Shown: positions 26,325 through 35,642, numbered from the stretch's first letter. The stretch is DNA of 64,000 nucleotides from Rhizobium sp. ASV8 (GCF_016429255.1 NZ_JAELUG010000012.1:19087-83086), one strand, 5' to 3'. The notes: a model not told the origin generated them from the sequence alone. Translations and numbers: made by a program.

Positions 26325-27782
26325 ATGGCTCAAGATGAAGCTATCGATATCAGCGGTGCAGGGAGTAACCAACTTCGCAAGAACTCGCTCGGTCTGATCG
26401 CCGTCACCTTCATGGTGATCTCGGCGGCGGCACCACTGACGGGAGTTGCCGGCGCGATGCCGCTGGCATTCATGCTGGGGAATGGCGCCGGCATTCCGGC
26501 AACCTTCGTCTTCGTGACATTGGTGATGCTGGCCTTTGCCGCAGGCTATGTCACCATGTCGCGCTACGTTACCAATGCCGGCGCCTTCTACGCCTATGCA
26601 GCGCGGGGACTTGGCGGCCGCGTTGCGGGCGCCGTCGCTGTGACCGCGCTCGTCGCTTATAATGCGATGCAATTCGGTCTGATCGGCCTTTTCGGCGGTA
26701 TTGCCTCCGGCATCTTTGGGTCGTTCGGATTGGCGCTGCCCTGGTGGGTCTGGAGCCTGCTTGCAATCCTGCTGGTCGGCTTTCTTGGCTACCGGCAGGT
26801 CGACCTGTCGGCCAAGGTGCTCGTCTTCGTCGTTGCGCTCGAATATCTGGTGGTGCTTGTCGTCGATTTCGCCATTCTCGGCCAAGGCGGTGCGAGCGGT
26901 CTTACGCTCAATTTCTTCGACGCAAACGCTGTCTTCTCGGGTTCGCTGACGGCGGCGATCCTCTTTTGCATGGGCTGCTTCATCGGCTTTGAGGCGACGA
27001 CGATCTATGCCGAGGAAGCGCGTGACCCCGAAACGACGATTCCGCGTGCCACCTATCTTTCGGTGCTGATGATCGGGATTTTCTTCATCTTCACCACCTG
27101 GCTTATGATCGCCGGCATCGGCGCCGACAAGCTGGTTCCAACGATTCAGGGCCTGTCGGATCCTTCGACATTCTTCTTCGATCTGGCGGGCCGCTATGCG
27201 GGTGGAGCGATCGCCAACGTTGCTGGCATCCTGTTGGTCTCCAGCCTGTTTGCGGCACTTTCGGCCTTTCACAACTACATCGCGCGGTACAGCTATGTTG
27301 CAGGTCGCGAAGGCTTGCTTCCCGATGTTTTCGGCCGGACACATGATACCCATCAGAGCCCACATGTCGGCTCGGTGACGCAGACCACTGGCGCCCTGAT
27401 TGTCCTCGCGTTCTTCGCGGGATCCGGCTTGGATCCTGTGCTCAACATGTTCACCTGGATCAGCCAGATTGGGACGCTCGGCGTGCTCGGCATGATGACG
27501 GTAACCTCGGTCGCGGTGATCGCCTTCTTCCGGAGAGAGCGTCACAATGCTTCGGTTTTGACGACGCTCATCCTGCCCTTGCTATCGGGTCTGGTGATGG
27601 CGGCACTGTTTATCTACATCTTCCTGCATTTCGGTGACTTGACGGGGACGACAGGAGGCGCGCTCGGCATCGTCCTTCCTTCGCTCATTCCGCTTGCAGC
27701 GATCATTGGCTATCTGCTTGCCATGCGTCTCCAGCGCGCCGATCCGGCTCGTTTCGCTCGCATGGGTCACAATCAGGGTTAA
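26325..27782 (+). CDS. APC-family amino acid/amine permease
   Basis: A 485-residue inner-membrane transporter with about twelve hydrophobic helices, of the amino acid-polyamine-organocation superfamily. Helix 1 opens with the family-type stretch LGLIAVTFMVISAAAPLTGV, and helix 6 carries FCMGCFIGFEATTIYAEEAR followed by DPETTIPRATY, the classic APC loop. It is the last gene of the operon, 85 bases after the flavin reductase fusion with its own GGGAGGGGA ribosome binding site, and is followed by a stem-loop. It probably imports the amine-bearing substrate that the upstream enzymes break down. Confidence 0.9.
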   Translation: MAQDEAIDISGAGSNQLRKNSLGLIAVTFMVISAAAPLTGVAGAMPLAFMLGNGAGIPATFVFVTLVMLAFAAGYVTMSRYVTNAGAFYAYAARGLGGRVAGAVAVTALVAYNAMQFGLIGLFGGIASGIFGSFGLALPWWVWSLLAILLVGFLGYRQVDLSAKVLVFVVALEYLVVLVVDFAILGQGGASGLTLNFFDANAVFSGSLTAAILFCMGCFIGFEATTIYAEEARDPETTIPRATYLSVLMIGIFFIFTTWLMIAGIGADKLVPTIQGLSDPSTFFFDLAGRYAGGAIANVAGILLVSSLFAALSAFHNYIARYSYVAGREGLLPDVFGRTHDTHQSPHVGSVTQTTGALIVLAFFAGSGLDPVLNMFTWISQIGTLGVLGMMTVTSVAVIAFFRRERHNASVLTTLILPLLSGLVMAALFIYIFLHFGDLTGTTGGALGIVLPSLIPLAAIIGYLLAMRLQRADPARFARMGHNQG

Positions 27783-27794
27783 CTCGCCCTGTCC

Positions 27795-27825
27795 GCGGGA
27801 TGGCGGCTGATGGCCGGCATCCCGC
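27795..27825 (+). terminator. Stem-loop terminator after the APC permease gene
   Basis: Arms GCGGGATG and CATCCCGC (perfect 8 bases) enclose a 15-base loop that can extend the pairing with GCGG/CCG. It starts 12 bases after the stop codon. No T-run. Confidence 0.6.
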
Positions 27826-28370
27826 CTTCGACGAGAACCCGATCCGTTGGGAAACTGGCCACTCGATGCGAAATCAACTCGAACATGCCAGTCGCTTTTA
27901 GCCGCCTTGCCAGCAACGGGATGAGAGTGGTGTGCCGGAAATCTCGACTTGAGTCACCACCCTATCAAATATGCCTGCGTTAAAACGGAGCGGGGGCAGA
28001 TAACGGCGGCTATGCATGAACCATCCGGCCTAAAGTCCAAACCGATTCAAGAGCAGTATTGCCGAGATACCATATGGTCGCGCCATTGCCGTCGGCCCGG
28101 GTTGGGGCGGATCGGCTGGGGACGAGTGGCAATAGCCACCAGTTTTCGGGCGTGGCATTCCCGCCCTTGTCTTTGGGTATAGTCGGCTATGCCCGGCGCC
28201 TTTACGATTCATCGCGGCAACACATTCCACTCATCGATGACGATTGATGCGATCTACCGCATTCATCATTTGCCGGCCCCGCGTCAATTCCGGGCGTGCG
28301 GTGACGCCGTGTCATAGTCGGGACCGATCACTTCGCTTTTTTGAGACGGAGATTGCCCGGCAAATGCCGC
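27826..28370. other. Intergenic region before the ABC importer operon
   Basis: About 545 bases with no gene, repeat or RNA that I can support. The promoter and operator for the next operon begin at its end. Confidence 0.35.
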
Positions 28371-28420
28371 TTGACTTCATCAGATCAGGTTCCTATTAGG
28401 TTGTAGGCCTAACCCTACAA
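28371..28420 (+). promoter_or_regulatory. Promoter with overlapping GntR/HutC-type operator
   Basis: TTGACT (28371-28376) and TATTAG (28394-28399) are separated by 17 bases, a good sigma-70-type promoter. Immediately after the -10 lies TTGTAGGCCTAACCCTACAA (28401-28420), with perfect TTGTAGG/CCTACAA arms around a 6-base centre, covering the transcription start. The first ATG follows at 28431. A HutC-type GntR regulator is encoded as the fourth gene of the operon and is the natural ligand for this site. Confidence 0.68.
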
Positions 28421-28430
28421 TTTGGAAATC

Positions 28431-29357
28431 ATGTCACAGTCTGATCCAAAACCTACCGCCACATTGTCTCTTGCGGATCTCCCTGGTCCCGAGGTGATCG
28501 TGCGTCGCCTGCGGCACCCCGGACGTTGGGTCAGCGGTGGCATTGTTCTCATCCTCCTGGCCGTCATCGGCCATGCCTTCGCCGTCGGACAGATTCAGTG
28601 GACCGTGGTCGGGCAGTTTCTGACGGCGGAGGTCATCGTCACCGGCTTCGGCTGGACCCTGCTGATTTCAGCCTGCGCTCTCGTGCTCGGCGTCTTCCTC
28701 GGCTTCGCTTTCGGCATTATGCGCCTTTCGGAAAATCCGATCCTGCGCTTCGCCTCCTGGCTCTATGTCTGGATATTCCGCGGCACGCCGGTGCTGCTGC
28801 AGCTTCTCATCTGGTTCAACATCGCGCTGGTCTTCCCCCGGCTCTATATTCCGGGCCTCGTCGATGCCCGCATGGTCGATGTCGTCACGCCCTTTGTCGC
28901 AGCCGTGCTTGGGCTCGGTGTCAACGAGGGCTCCTATCTCACTGAGGTCGTGCGCGGCGGCATCGCATCGGTCGATCGCGGCCAAAAGGAAGCGGCGCAT
29001 ACGCTCGGCATGACGCCGGGCCAGACCATGCGCCGCATCATCCTTCCGCAGACCTTGCGCCTGATCCTGCCTGTGCTCGGCAATAGCGCCATCGGCATGC
29101 TGAAATTCTCTTCGCTTGCCGCCACCATCGCCATGGGCGAGATGCTGAATGCGGCGCAGCGCATCTACTTCATCAACGGCGCCGTCATCGAATTGCTGTT
29201 CGTCTGCGCCATCTGGTATCTGGCCGGCACGACGGTTCTGTCGATCGGCCAATATTATCTCGAACGCCATTTCGGCCGCGACGCGGCCACCGCCACCCCT
29301 GAGCGCCGCTGGTTCTCGGGCTGGGCACGGCGACCGGCCACCACGGGGGAAGCATGA
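28431..29357 (+). CDS. Polar amino acid ABC transporter permease
   Basis: A 308-residue inner-membrane permease of the HisM/GlnP family. A 60-residue cytosolic N terminus and a first helix precede the permease core, where [20 protein letters not shown] and the conserved [15 protein letters not shown] segment are seen. The ATPase-coupling EAA loop reads [20 protein letters not shown]. The ATG at 28431 is preferred over a TTG at 28422. It overlaps the ATPase gene by 4 bases. The single permease gene probably forms a homodimer, since no second permease is present here. Confidence 0.93.
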   Translation: MSQSDPKPTATLSLADLPGPEVIVRRLRHPGRWVSGGIVLILLAVIGHAFAVGQIQWTVVGQFLTAEVIVTGFGWTLLISACALVLGVFLGFAFGIMRLSENPILRFASWLYVWIFRGTPVLLQLLIWFNIALVFPRLYIPGLVDARMVDVVTPFVAAVLGLGVNEGSYLTEVVRGGIASVDRGQKEAAHTLGMTPGQTMRRIILPQTLRLILPVLGNSAIGMLKFSSLAATIAMGEMLNAAQRIYFINGAVIELLFVCAIWYLAGTTVLSIGQYYLERHFGRDAATATPERRWFSGWARRPATTGEA

Positions 29358-30118
29358 GTCTCGCAGTCAAGGCGGTCGGAATCCGCAAGAGTTTTGGCAG
29401 TCACGAAGTTCTGAAGGGCCTCGATCTGGATGTCGCTTATGGCGAGGTGTTGTGCATCCTCGGCCCCTCGGGGAGTGGCAAGAGTACGTTCTTGCGCTGC
29501 ATCAATCATCTCGAAACGCCGAATGGCGGCTATGTGTGGGTGGATGGCGCCATCATGGGTTACTCGCTATCGCGAGGCGCCCTGCAGGAACTGCCGGTGC
29601 GGCATCTGCGCGCTCAGCAGAGCCAGCTCGGCATGGTGTTTCAGCATTTCAATCTCTTCGCTCATCGCACGGTGCTCGGCAACGTCATCGAAGGGCCGAT
29701 GGTGGTGCGTGGCCTCAAGCGTTCGCAGGCCGAAGCGCGCGCCATGGATCTGCTGGAGCAGGTCGGTATGGCCGCCAAGGCGTCGAGCTATCCCTCGCAA
29801 CTCTCCGGTGGCCAGAAGCAGCGCGTCGCGATAGCGCGGGCGCTCGCCATGGAGCCGCGCGTCATGCTTTTCGACGAGCCGACGAGTGCACTCGATCCGG
29901 AACTGGTCGGCGAGGTGCTGGAGGTCATGCGCAATCTGGCGCGCGGCGGCACCACGATGATCGTCGTCACTCACGAAATCGGCTTTGCCCGGGAGGTTGC
30001 CGACCGCGTCGTGGTGATGATCGACGGCGAGATCCGCGAAATGGGTCCGCCTGGCGAAGTGCTGAGCAACCCCGCCGATCCGCGCGTGCGCTCATTCCTG
30101 AGCCGCGTGCTTGCCTAA
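29354..30118 (+). CDS. Polar amino acid ABC transporter ATP-binding protein
   Basis: A 254-residue ATPase of the GlnQ/HisP type. Walker A is GPSGSGKST (about 36-44), the signature motif [15 protein letters not shown] (about 152-166), Walker [13 protein letters not shown], and the switch His follows in VVTHEIGF. Like other members it has an insertion before the Q-loop ([20 protein letters not shown]) and the Q-loop [10 protein letters not shown]. It is translationally coupled to the permease and precedes the binding-protein gene. Confidence 0.95.
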   Translation: MSLAVKAVGIRKSFGSHEVLKGLDLDVAYGEVLCILGPSGSGKSTFLRCINHLETPNGGYVWVDGAIMGYSLSRGALQELPVRHLRAQQSQLGMVFQHFNLFAHRTVLGNVIEGPMVVRGLKRSQAEARAMDLLEQVGMAAKASSYPSQLSGGQKQRVAIARALAMEPRVMLFDEPTSALDPELVGEVLEVMRNLARGGTTMIVVTHEIGFAREVADRVVVMIDGEIREMGPPGEVLSNPADPRVRSFLSRVLA

Positions 30119-30149
30119 AAATTTCAGTCCAACAATGGGAGAACGGACA

Positions 30150-31013
30150 ATGAAAAAGGGACATTCAATGGTACTGGGGCTCGCCTCGGCCGCGCTTATC
30201 GGCCTTGCGGCGTGCGGTGCCGCTCATGCCGCCGGCGACGAGAAGCTGGCTGCCGGTCTGCCGCAGGCAGTACGCACGGCTGGCAAGCTCAACTTCACGA
30301 TCAGCCTTGCTTATCCGCCGATGGAATACAGCGATGCCGGTTCGACCGAACTCAAGGGCTTCGATATCGACCTTGCCAAGGCCGTCGCCGAGCGTCTGGG
30401 TCTGACCGCAGAGTTCCAGAACGTCGAATTTCCGCAACTCATCCCTCAGGTCGTAACCGGCCGTTCCGACATGGTCATCACCGCCTTCTCCGACAAGGTC
30501 GAACGTCAGAAACAGCTCGATTTCATCGACTACTTCAAGGCCGGCAACGTTTTCTACACGACCATCGACCATCAAAACGAGATCAAGACCGAAGCCGATC
30601 TCTGCGGCAAGACGGTCGCCGTGGCGACAGGAACCAGCTGGGTCACCTGGGCTGAGGATCTCGGCAAATCCATTTGTCCGGCCGGCAAGCTGATCACCGT
30701 CATCCAGATCCCGACCCAGGCCGAGCACATCATGCAGATCCGTCAGGGTCGCGCGCAAGCCTCGGTCATCGGCCTTGAAGGCCTGCTTGACCTGATGAAG
30801 CAGGAGCCGGGCAAGTTCTACCAGATCGGTCAGGTCGGCGATGTCAACTATTACGGCATCGCCTTTGCGAAGGCCAATGGTGAACTGCGCGATGCCGTGC
30901 GCGCCACGCTGCAGAAGCTGAAGGCGGATGGCACTTATGCACAGATCCTCGATCGCTACGGCTTGAAACAGGCAGGCGTCGAAGAGTTCAAGATAAACGG
31001 AGCCAAGAAGTAA
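30150..31013 (+). CDS. Amino acid ABC transporter substrate-binding protein
   Basis: A 287-residue periplasmic binding protein of family 3 (SBP_bac_3). The signal peptide (MVLGLASAALIGLAACGAAH) contains an AAC that could be read as a weak lipobox, but AHAA cleavage is also possible. The ligand-binding landmarks are KLNFTISLAYPPMEYSD, LKGFDIDLAKAVAERLG, and GRSDMVITAFSDKVERQKQLDFIDYF. The ATG at 30150 follows GGGAGAA and is preferred over a TTG at 30111. The ligand is unknown; the downstream enzymes point away from ordinary amino acids towards a nucleoside- or ureide-like compound. Confidence 0.92.
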   Translation: MKKGHSMVLGLASAALIGLAACGAAHAAGDEKLAAGLPQAVRTAGKLNFTISLAYPPMEYSDAGSTELKGFDIDLAKAVAERLGLTAEFQNVEFPQLIPQVVTGRSDMVITAFSDKVERQKQLDFIDYFKAGNVFYTTIDHQNEIKTEADLCGKTVAVATGTSWVTWAEDLGKSICPAGKLITVIQIPTQAEHIMQIRQGRAQASVIGLEGLLDLMKQEPGKFYQIGQVGDVNYYGIAFAKANGELRDAVRATLQKLKADGTYAQILDRYGLKQAGVEEFKINGAKK

Positions 31014-31035
31014 CACGATTCTGTCGGAGCCTGCC

Positions 31036-31842
31036 TTGACCAATCCTTCCACATCAGACGCCAAAGCAACAGGTGAACGCCCGGACGATAGACTGTCGCG
31101 CCTTCGTCTCGACGTCTATTCGAACGAGCAGCTTTACCGCCAGCTCTATCGGGCTTTACGTGCGGCCATACTCAGCGGGGACTTTTCCGAAGGGGAGGCC
31201 ATCCCCTCGGAAAACCAGTTGCGTGACCAGTTCGGCATTGCGCGCACCACGGTGCGCAACGCTATGGCGCTCCTGGTGTCGGAAGGGCTGGTCCAGCAGG
31301 TTCGCGGCCGGGGCACGATCGTTTCGCACCGGCCGATCAGCCACAATATCTGGAACTTCGGGAGTTTCACGGAGTTGGCTCGCCGGCAGGGCCAACGCCC
31401 GATAACAAGAGTACTGGAGCACCGGGTGGAAAATGGCGAACTCCTCCTGGTGCGTGCACGAGGGCTTGCCAATGACGCAACGATCAGCTGGTTGAACGTC
31501 GACACCTCACAGCTCGATCTTGCCCTCTATCCAGGCATCGATACCTACGATTTCGGCGAGCAATCACTCTATGAAGTGCTGCGCCGCGACTATAACCGCC
31601 ATCCCCTCCGCTCGGAACTGCTGCTCACCGTCGTGCCGCCGTCCGATCGCCTGCGGGAGGTCTTTGCTCCGGCACTTGATGTGCCGGGCTATCTTTGTGC
31701 CAGTGGGGACGTACTTGACGCTGACGATCGGTTGGTCGAGCGCACGTCGATCGTCTACTCGCCGGCCGTCCAGATGAAATTCGCAACGCGCTGGGGGCGC
31801 GAGACCGCACCCGTTGACAGCGGTGTGACGCAGGAGAACTGA
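31036..31842 (+). CDS. GntR family regulator, HutC subfamily
   Basis: A 268-residue regulator. The N-terminal winged helix-turn-helix spans residues about 35-100 (YRQLYRALRAAILSGDFSEG, then IPSENQLRDQFGIARTTVRN). The C-terminal UTRA-like effector domain covers about 115-260. The start appears to be a TTG at 31036, with GGAG seven bases upstream and no nearby in-frame ATG. It lies inside the ABC importer operon, 22 bases after the binding-protein gene, and probably binds the palindrome at 28401-28420 to repress the whole operon until its ligand appears. Confidence 0.9.
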   Translation: MTNPSTSDAKATGERPDDRLSRLRLDVYSNEQLYRQLYRALRAAILSGDFSEGEAIPSENQLRDQFGIARTTVRNAMALLVSEGLVQQVRGRGTIVSHRPISHNIWNFGSFTELARRQGQRPITRVLEHRVENGELLLVRARGLANDATISWLNVDTSQLDLALYPGIDTYDFGEQSLYEVLRRDYNRHPLRSELLLTVVPPSDRLREVFAPALDVPGYLCASGDVLDADDRLVERTSIVYSPAVQMKFATRWGRETAPVDSGVTQEN

Positions 31843-31843
31843 T

Positions 31844-32584
31844 ATGAGCCGCTTCGGCGAGACTTTCACAACCCCGAAACCCATTCTCGGCATGCTGCAT
31901 TTGTCCGGCGACGGCCCTGCTGCAAAATGTGCGCAGGCCGAAGAAGAGGCCCGCATCATGGCCGGTGAAGGCGTCGACGGGTTGGTGGTCGAAAACTATT
32001 TTGGCGATGCCGATGATGTGGAGCGTGTGCTTGAGCGGCTATGTGTCCTTGATCTCGGCTCCAAGATTGGCGTCAACGTATTGCGCGACAACGAGCGCGC
32101 CTTCGCGCTGGCGGCGAAATATCCGGTCGCCTTCCTCCAGGTCGATTCCGTCGCCGGCCATCTGCCGCCAGAGGCGGACATAACCTTTGCCGGCGATCTC
32201 GCTGCAAGGAGAGCAAATACCCAGGCACTGTTGCTCGGCGGCGTGCGTTTTAAGTATCAGCCGGTCCTTTCCGGCCGGCCTGAGGCCGAGGACGTGCGCA
32301 TCGGCGCCGCCCGGTGTGACGGCCTCGTCGTCACGTCGGACGCGACGGGTCAACCGACCGATATGAATAAGGTCGCGCGCTTCCGTTCGGCGACGGGAGC
32401 CCGCACACCGCTTCTCATCGGCGCCGGCCTCACCGAAGCAAATGCCGTCGAGCAGCTTGCGGAAGCCGATGGTGCGATCGTTGGGAGCTGGTTCAAGGAT
32501 AGCCACAAGGATACCGGCCGCGTCGAGGCCGCACATGTCGCTCGCCTGATGCGTGCCGTCCGCATCGCACGGAGCGCCGCATGA
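31844..32584 (+). CDS. BtpA/SgcQ family TIM-barrel protein
   Basis: A 246-residue protein of the BtpA family. Recognisable parts are KPILGMLHLSGDGP at the N terminus, GVDGLVVENYFGD, KIGVNVLRDNERAFALAAKY, VVTSDATGQPTD and the C-terminal LLIGAGLTEANA/DGAIVGSWFK phosphate-binding-type loops of a TIM barrel. BtpA was named for an effect on photosystem I stability in cyanobacteria, and SgcQ belongs to an uncharacterised sugar operon of E. coli. Its reaction is unknown. Here it sits with a PfkB kinase, so a phosphorylated sugar or nucleoside-like intermediate is a fair guess. It starts 1 base after the GntR stop. Confidence 0.88.
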   Translation: MSRFGETFTTPKPILGMLHLSGDGPAAKCAQAEEEARIMAGEGVDGLVVENYFGDADDVERVLERLCVLDLGSKIGVNVLRDNERAFALAAKYPVAFLQVDSVAGHLPPEADITFAGDLAARRANTQALLLGGVRFKYQPVLSGRPEAEDVRIGAARCDGLVVTSDATGQPTDMNKVARFRSATGARTPLLIGAGLTEANAVEQLAEADGAIVGSWFKDSHKDTGRVEAAHVARLMRAVRIARSAA

Positions 32585-33084
32585 GCGTGATCGTCGCACG
32601 GCACGTAACGGCGGAGAATTTCGCCGGCTACGGCAAGGTCTATGATCTCGTCGACGACACCGATCCGGATGTGATCCTGACGAAGGGCGAGGGGTGGACC
32701 GATGGCTTTGGTCGCAAGCCGCTGATCGACGGCTCGGGTCATCTCGGCATGACGCGCGGTGGAAGCGCCCCTTGGAATTGCACGGCAATGGAGCGGCATC
32801 CGCAGACGGAAGAGGCGATCTTCTGCGCCGCCGAAGCGGTGGTCCTTGCCGTTGCTCCAGCTTCGTTAGCCAGCGCGCCGCACCGCGACGAGGTCGAGGC
32901 GTTTATTGTCAGTCCAGGTCAGGTCGTGGTGATGCATCGCAACGTCTGGCATGATGCCTGCCGAGGTGTCTCAGGTCCGACATCCTATTATTGGATGGCG
33001 ATTTGCGGCCTTGGCGAAAGCCCGTGGGTTCCGGTCGCCGGAGGACAGCTGGAAATCCGGACCAATGAAGGGCCGCGCGCATGA
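32581..33084 (+). CDS. Ureidoglycolate lyase-like (AllA-fold) protein
   Basis: A 167-residue protein that resembles the AllA/ureidoglycolate lyase cupin-like fold. Shared marks are MERHPQTEEAIFCAAEAVVL with the conserved E-R-H-x-x-T/S-E/Q-x-x-F core, VAPASLASAPHRDEVEAFIV, and the SPGQVVVMHRNVWHDACRGV motif with its WH pair. AllA splits ureidoglycolate into glyoxylate and urea; the present protein is divergent enough that the substrate may differ. It overlaps both neighbours by 4 bases (ATGA junctions), so it is tightly coupled to the BtpA and kinase genes. Confidence 0.75.
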   Translation: MSVIVARHVTAENFAGYGKVYDLVDDTDPDVILTKGEGWTDGFGRKPLIDGSGHLGMTRGGSAPWNCTAMERHPQTEEAIFCAAEAVVLAVAPASLASAPHRDEVEAFIVSPGQVVVMHRNVWHDACRGVSGPTSYYWMAICGLGESPWVPVAGGQLEIRTNEGPRA

Positions 33085-34010
33085 CAGCGTTTTTCATCGG
33101 CGACGTTGCACTTGACGAATATTACACTGCCGAACGTTGGCCTGGCCGCGCTGACAAGGGCATGGTCAAGGAATTGCCCGCCGAGATCGGTGGCTCTATC
33201 GCAAACGCGGCTGTCGTGCATGCGACCCTTGGCGGCGACACACAGTTCGTTTCCCTGCTGAACGATAGCCCCTTGTCACACCGCATGATTGCCGACCTCA
33301 AACAGAATGGTGTCGGCGTCGATCATATGCTGACGGATCCCGCCATTGCGGAATCGCGCAACTTCATCTTCCTGATCGATGGTGAACATGTCGTGCTTAC
33401 GGTCGAGATGGGTGAGCAGCCGATGTGGCTGGCGCCAGCAACGCTGGAGGCTCTGCGTCGGCCGGGCTTCCTCTACACCACATTATACCGCGTCCGCCGT
33501 CTGCATACGAAAACGGGGGAAGGTCTGCTCAGACAGGCTGACCTGTTGGCCGACCTGCGTCGCCACGGCCGTCGAACGATCTTCGACCTCGATGTCGGTG
33601 GCTGTACGCCCGAAGACATGCCCTATCTCACCGGAGCCGCCGTCGTTATCTTCAACCAGGTCGGCTTCCGAAACACCTTCGGCCACGAGGATCTCTCCCT
33701 CATCGGCGATTGGACACGCAGCCATCAGATTGGTTGCGTTATCCGCACGCTCGCTGCCGAAGGCGCCGAGGCATATGACGGGAGCACCCGCACTCATGTG
33801 GCCGGCTACCCAGTTGCTGTCGCAGACGTTACCGGAGCCGGCGATACTTTTGGCGGAGCTCTTACCTGGTGCCTCACTCAAAAGCAGCTGCTTGCCGATG
33901 CTCTCGATTTTGCCGTCGCGGCCGCCTCCCGCTCGGTTACCGTCCACGGACCGCGCGGCGGCAAGGCATGCGCTGAGGAGGTTGAGCGCTGGCGTGGGGA
34001 AAGACGCTGA
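33081..34010 (+). CDS. PfkB-family carbohydrate/nucleoside kinase
   Basis: A 309-residue kinase of the ribokinase (PfkB) family. The N-terminal FIGDVALDEYY, the early glycine pair (EIGGSIANAAVVHATLGG), and the C-terminal signature DVTGAGDTFGGALTWCL with the catalytic Asp in GAGD are all present. The family phosphorylates sugars, nucleosides or related alcohols. It is the last gene of the GntR-controlled operon, so it probably phosphorylates the imported compound or a product of the BtpA/AllA-like pair. Confidence 0.92.
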   Translation: MTAFFIGDVALDEYYTAERWPGRADKGMVKELPAEIGGSIANAAVVHATLGGDTQFVSLLNDSPLSHRMIADLKQNGVGVDHMLTDPAIAESRNFIFLIDGEHVVLTVEMGEQPMWLAPATLEALRRPGFLYTTLYRVRRLHTKTGEGLLRQADLLADLRRHGRRTIFDLDVGGCTPEDMPYLTGAAVVIFNQVGFRNTFGHEDLSLIGDWTRSHQIGCVIRTLAAEGAEAYDGSTRTHVAGYPVAVADVTGAGDTFGGALTWCLTQKQLLADALDFAVAAASRSVTVHGPRGGKACAEEVERWRGERR

Positions 34011-34131
34011 TCGGGTGGGGCCGCGTCGCACCGTTGTTGGCTGAGCTGCTGCGGTCGGTCTGCCTTCCGACGTGAGCAGGATATCAAGTTCCAGGCTGAC
34101 CCCGACATCAACGTAATGAGGAGATCAAATC

Positions 34132-35166
34132 ATGGATAATGAGAGGCTGCGAGCGCTCAGGGAAAAGTATTTGGGCGCATCGGGGGGAGACATTTTCGAT
34201 GCGGATTTTGCAAAGGTCGCCAAATCTCAGTTCAATGGGAGCGACAAGCGCAGGTGGCCTTTTGCAGGAGTGCCGACATTTCTTGACGCACCATATCTGC
34301 CAAACGCTCAAGAGCTCCCCGATTTTGGTGGGATCGACGTTGCCCTTGTGGGAGTTCCCATGGATCTGGGCGTCACCAATCGGAACGGAAGCAGGTTCGG
34401 ACCCCGAGCATTAAGAACGATCGAGCGCATTGGCCCCTACGAACACGTCCTGCGATGTGCCCCCTTTTCGGAGGCCAAGATTGCCGATATCGGTGATGTG
34501 CCGATGGAGAGCAGATATGATCTCGCGCGCTGCCACTCCGATATCGAGGCGTTTTACAAGCGCCTTGTCGCCGCTGGGATAAGGCCGCTCAGTGTGGGTG
34601 GCGACCATTCAATCACGTCATCGATCCTGAAAGCCGTCGGCGAAAAGCAGCCAGTTGGCCTGATCCACATCGACGCCCACTGCGACACCGCCGGACCATA
34701 CGAAGGCGCAAAATTTCAGCATGGCGGGCCGTTTCGCCTTGCCGTATTGGACGGCGTTCTCGATCCTGATCGCACGATCCAAATCGGAATTCGAGGAGGA
34801 GCCGAGTATCTTTGGGAGTTCTCCTATGAATCGGGGATGACAGTCATTCACGCCGAAGAGGTCGCCGGTATCGGCATTGAGGCTCTTGTTGAAAAAGCAC
34901 GCTTGCTGGTTGGCGATCATCCGACTTACATCTCCTTCGATATTGATAGTATCGATCCCGGATTTGCTCCCGGCACTGGTACTCCCGAAGTGGGCGGTCT
35001 GTCGCCAGGACAGGTTCTCGCCCTCCTTCGGGGACTGAAGGGAATAAACGTCGTGGGGGCTGATGTCGTGGAGGTCGCGCCGCAATATGATGCGACCACC
35101 AACACGGCACAGATCGCAGCTCAAATGATGTTCACCATCCTTTGTCTGATGGTCGGAAAATTCTGA
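34132..35166 (+). CDS. Agmatinase/guanidino-acid hydrolase (ureohydrolase family)
   Basis: A 344-residue member of the arginase/agmatinase family. The binuclear metal site is visible in GGDHSIT, HIDAHCDT and SFDIDSIDP, and the N-terminal half has the family-type VALVGVPMDLGVTNRNGSRF and GPRALR. It is longer than typical agmatinase (about 305), with an extra N-terminal 45 residues, as in guanidinobutyrase, guanidinopropionase and the guanidine hydrolases. The product would be urea plus an amine. It lies 121 bases after the kinase gene with its own GAGGAGA ribosome binding site, so it may be a separate unit. The exact substrate cannot be decided. Confidence 0.9.
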   Translation: MDNERLRALREKYLGASGGDIFDADFAKVAKSQFNGSDKRRWPFAGVPTFLDAPYLPNAQELPDFGGIDVALVGVPMDLGVTNRNGSRFGPRALRTIERIGPYEHVLRCAPFSEAKIADIGDVPMESRYDLARCHSDIEAFYKRLVAAGIRPLSVGGDHSITSSILKAVGEKQPVGLIHIDAHCDTAGPYEGAKFQHGGPFRLAVLDGVLDPDRTIQIGIRGGAEYLWEFSYESGMTVIHAEEVAGIGIEALVEKARLLVGDHPTYISFDIDSIDPGFAPGTGTPEVGGLSPGQVLALLRGLKGINVVGADVVEVAPQYDATTNTAQIAAQMMFTILCLMVGKF

Positions 35167-35610
35167 TCGGCGGGCAAAACGCCGCCTGGAAAAGCTCGGC
35201 CCGACTTCGTTGCAGAAAATCCGTTGGTGCTCGAAAGAGCTTAGGGGATTTTCAGTGAGACCGTTGGCGAGCGATTTCAGGTGGCGGCATTGATTGATTC
35301 AGGAAAGCGGTTCGGCGGCTTGAGCCGATTTTCGGTGATCGGCATGTCCTATTTCCGAGAACCATCCGGCTAGAGTTTTCGATTTCGTCGGCGAGATCGG
35401 CAAGCCGTTGGACATTTTCAAAAGCCGCCGCTTGCCGATAGGAAGAAACTGCTTTCGGCAGCGCACATCCCCGACCTGGAGCGCCGATATCGACGCCAAA
35501 CGACTGAGGTAGAGGCGTCGACAAACCGGTACGGTGTTTCAATTATGTGCCGCCACAGTACAACGCTGCCGGCTTGGCGAACATCATTTCCCACCGCGCA
35601 TGAAAAAGCG

Positions 35611-35636
35611 CTGGAATATCGTACTCGATATTCCAG
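35611..35636. terminator. Perfect 11-bp stem-loop upstream of a second hairpin
   Basis: Arms CTGGAATATCG and CGATATTCCAG around a TACT tetraloop. It lies 6 bases from the stronger hairpin at 35643-35673. Two stem-loops in a row between convergent genes suggest a double terminator, though the first one could also be a protein-binding palindrome. Confidence 0.5.
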
Positions 35637-35642
35637 CCACAA

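Noticed and set aside
26226..27545. Minus-strand frame of 439 codons opposite the APC permease
   Set aside because: Highly charged His/Arg/Asp-rich translation typical of the antisense of membrane-protein codons.
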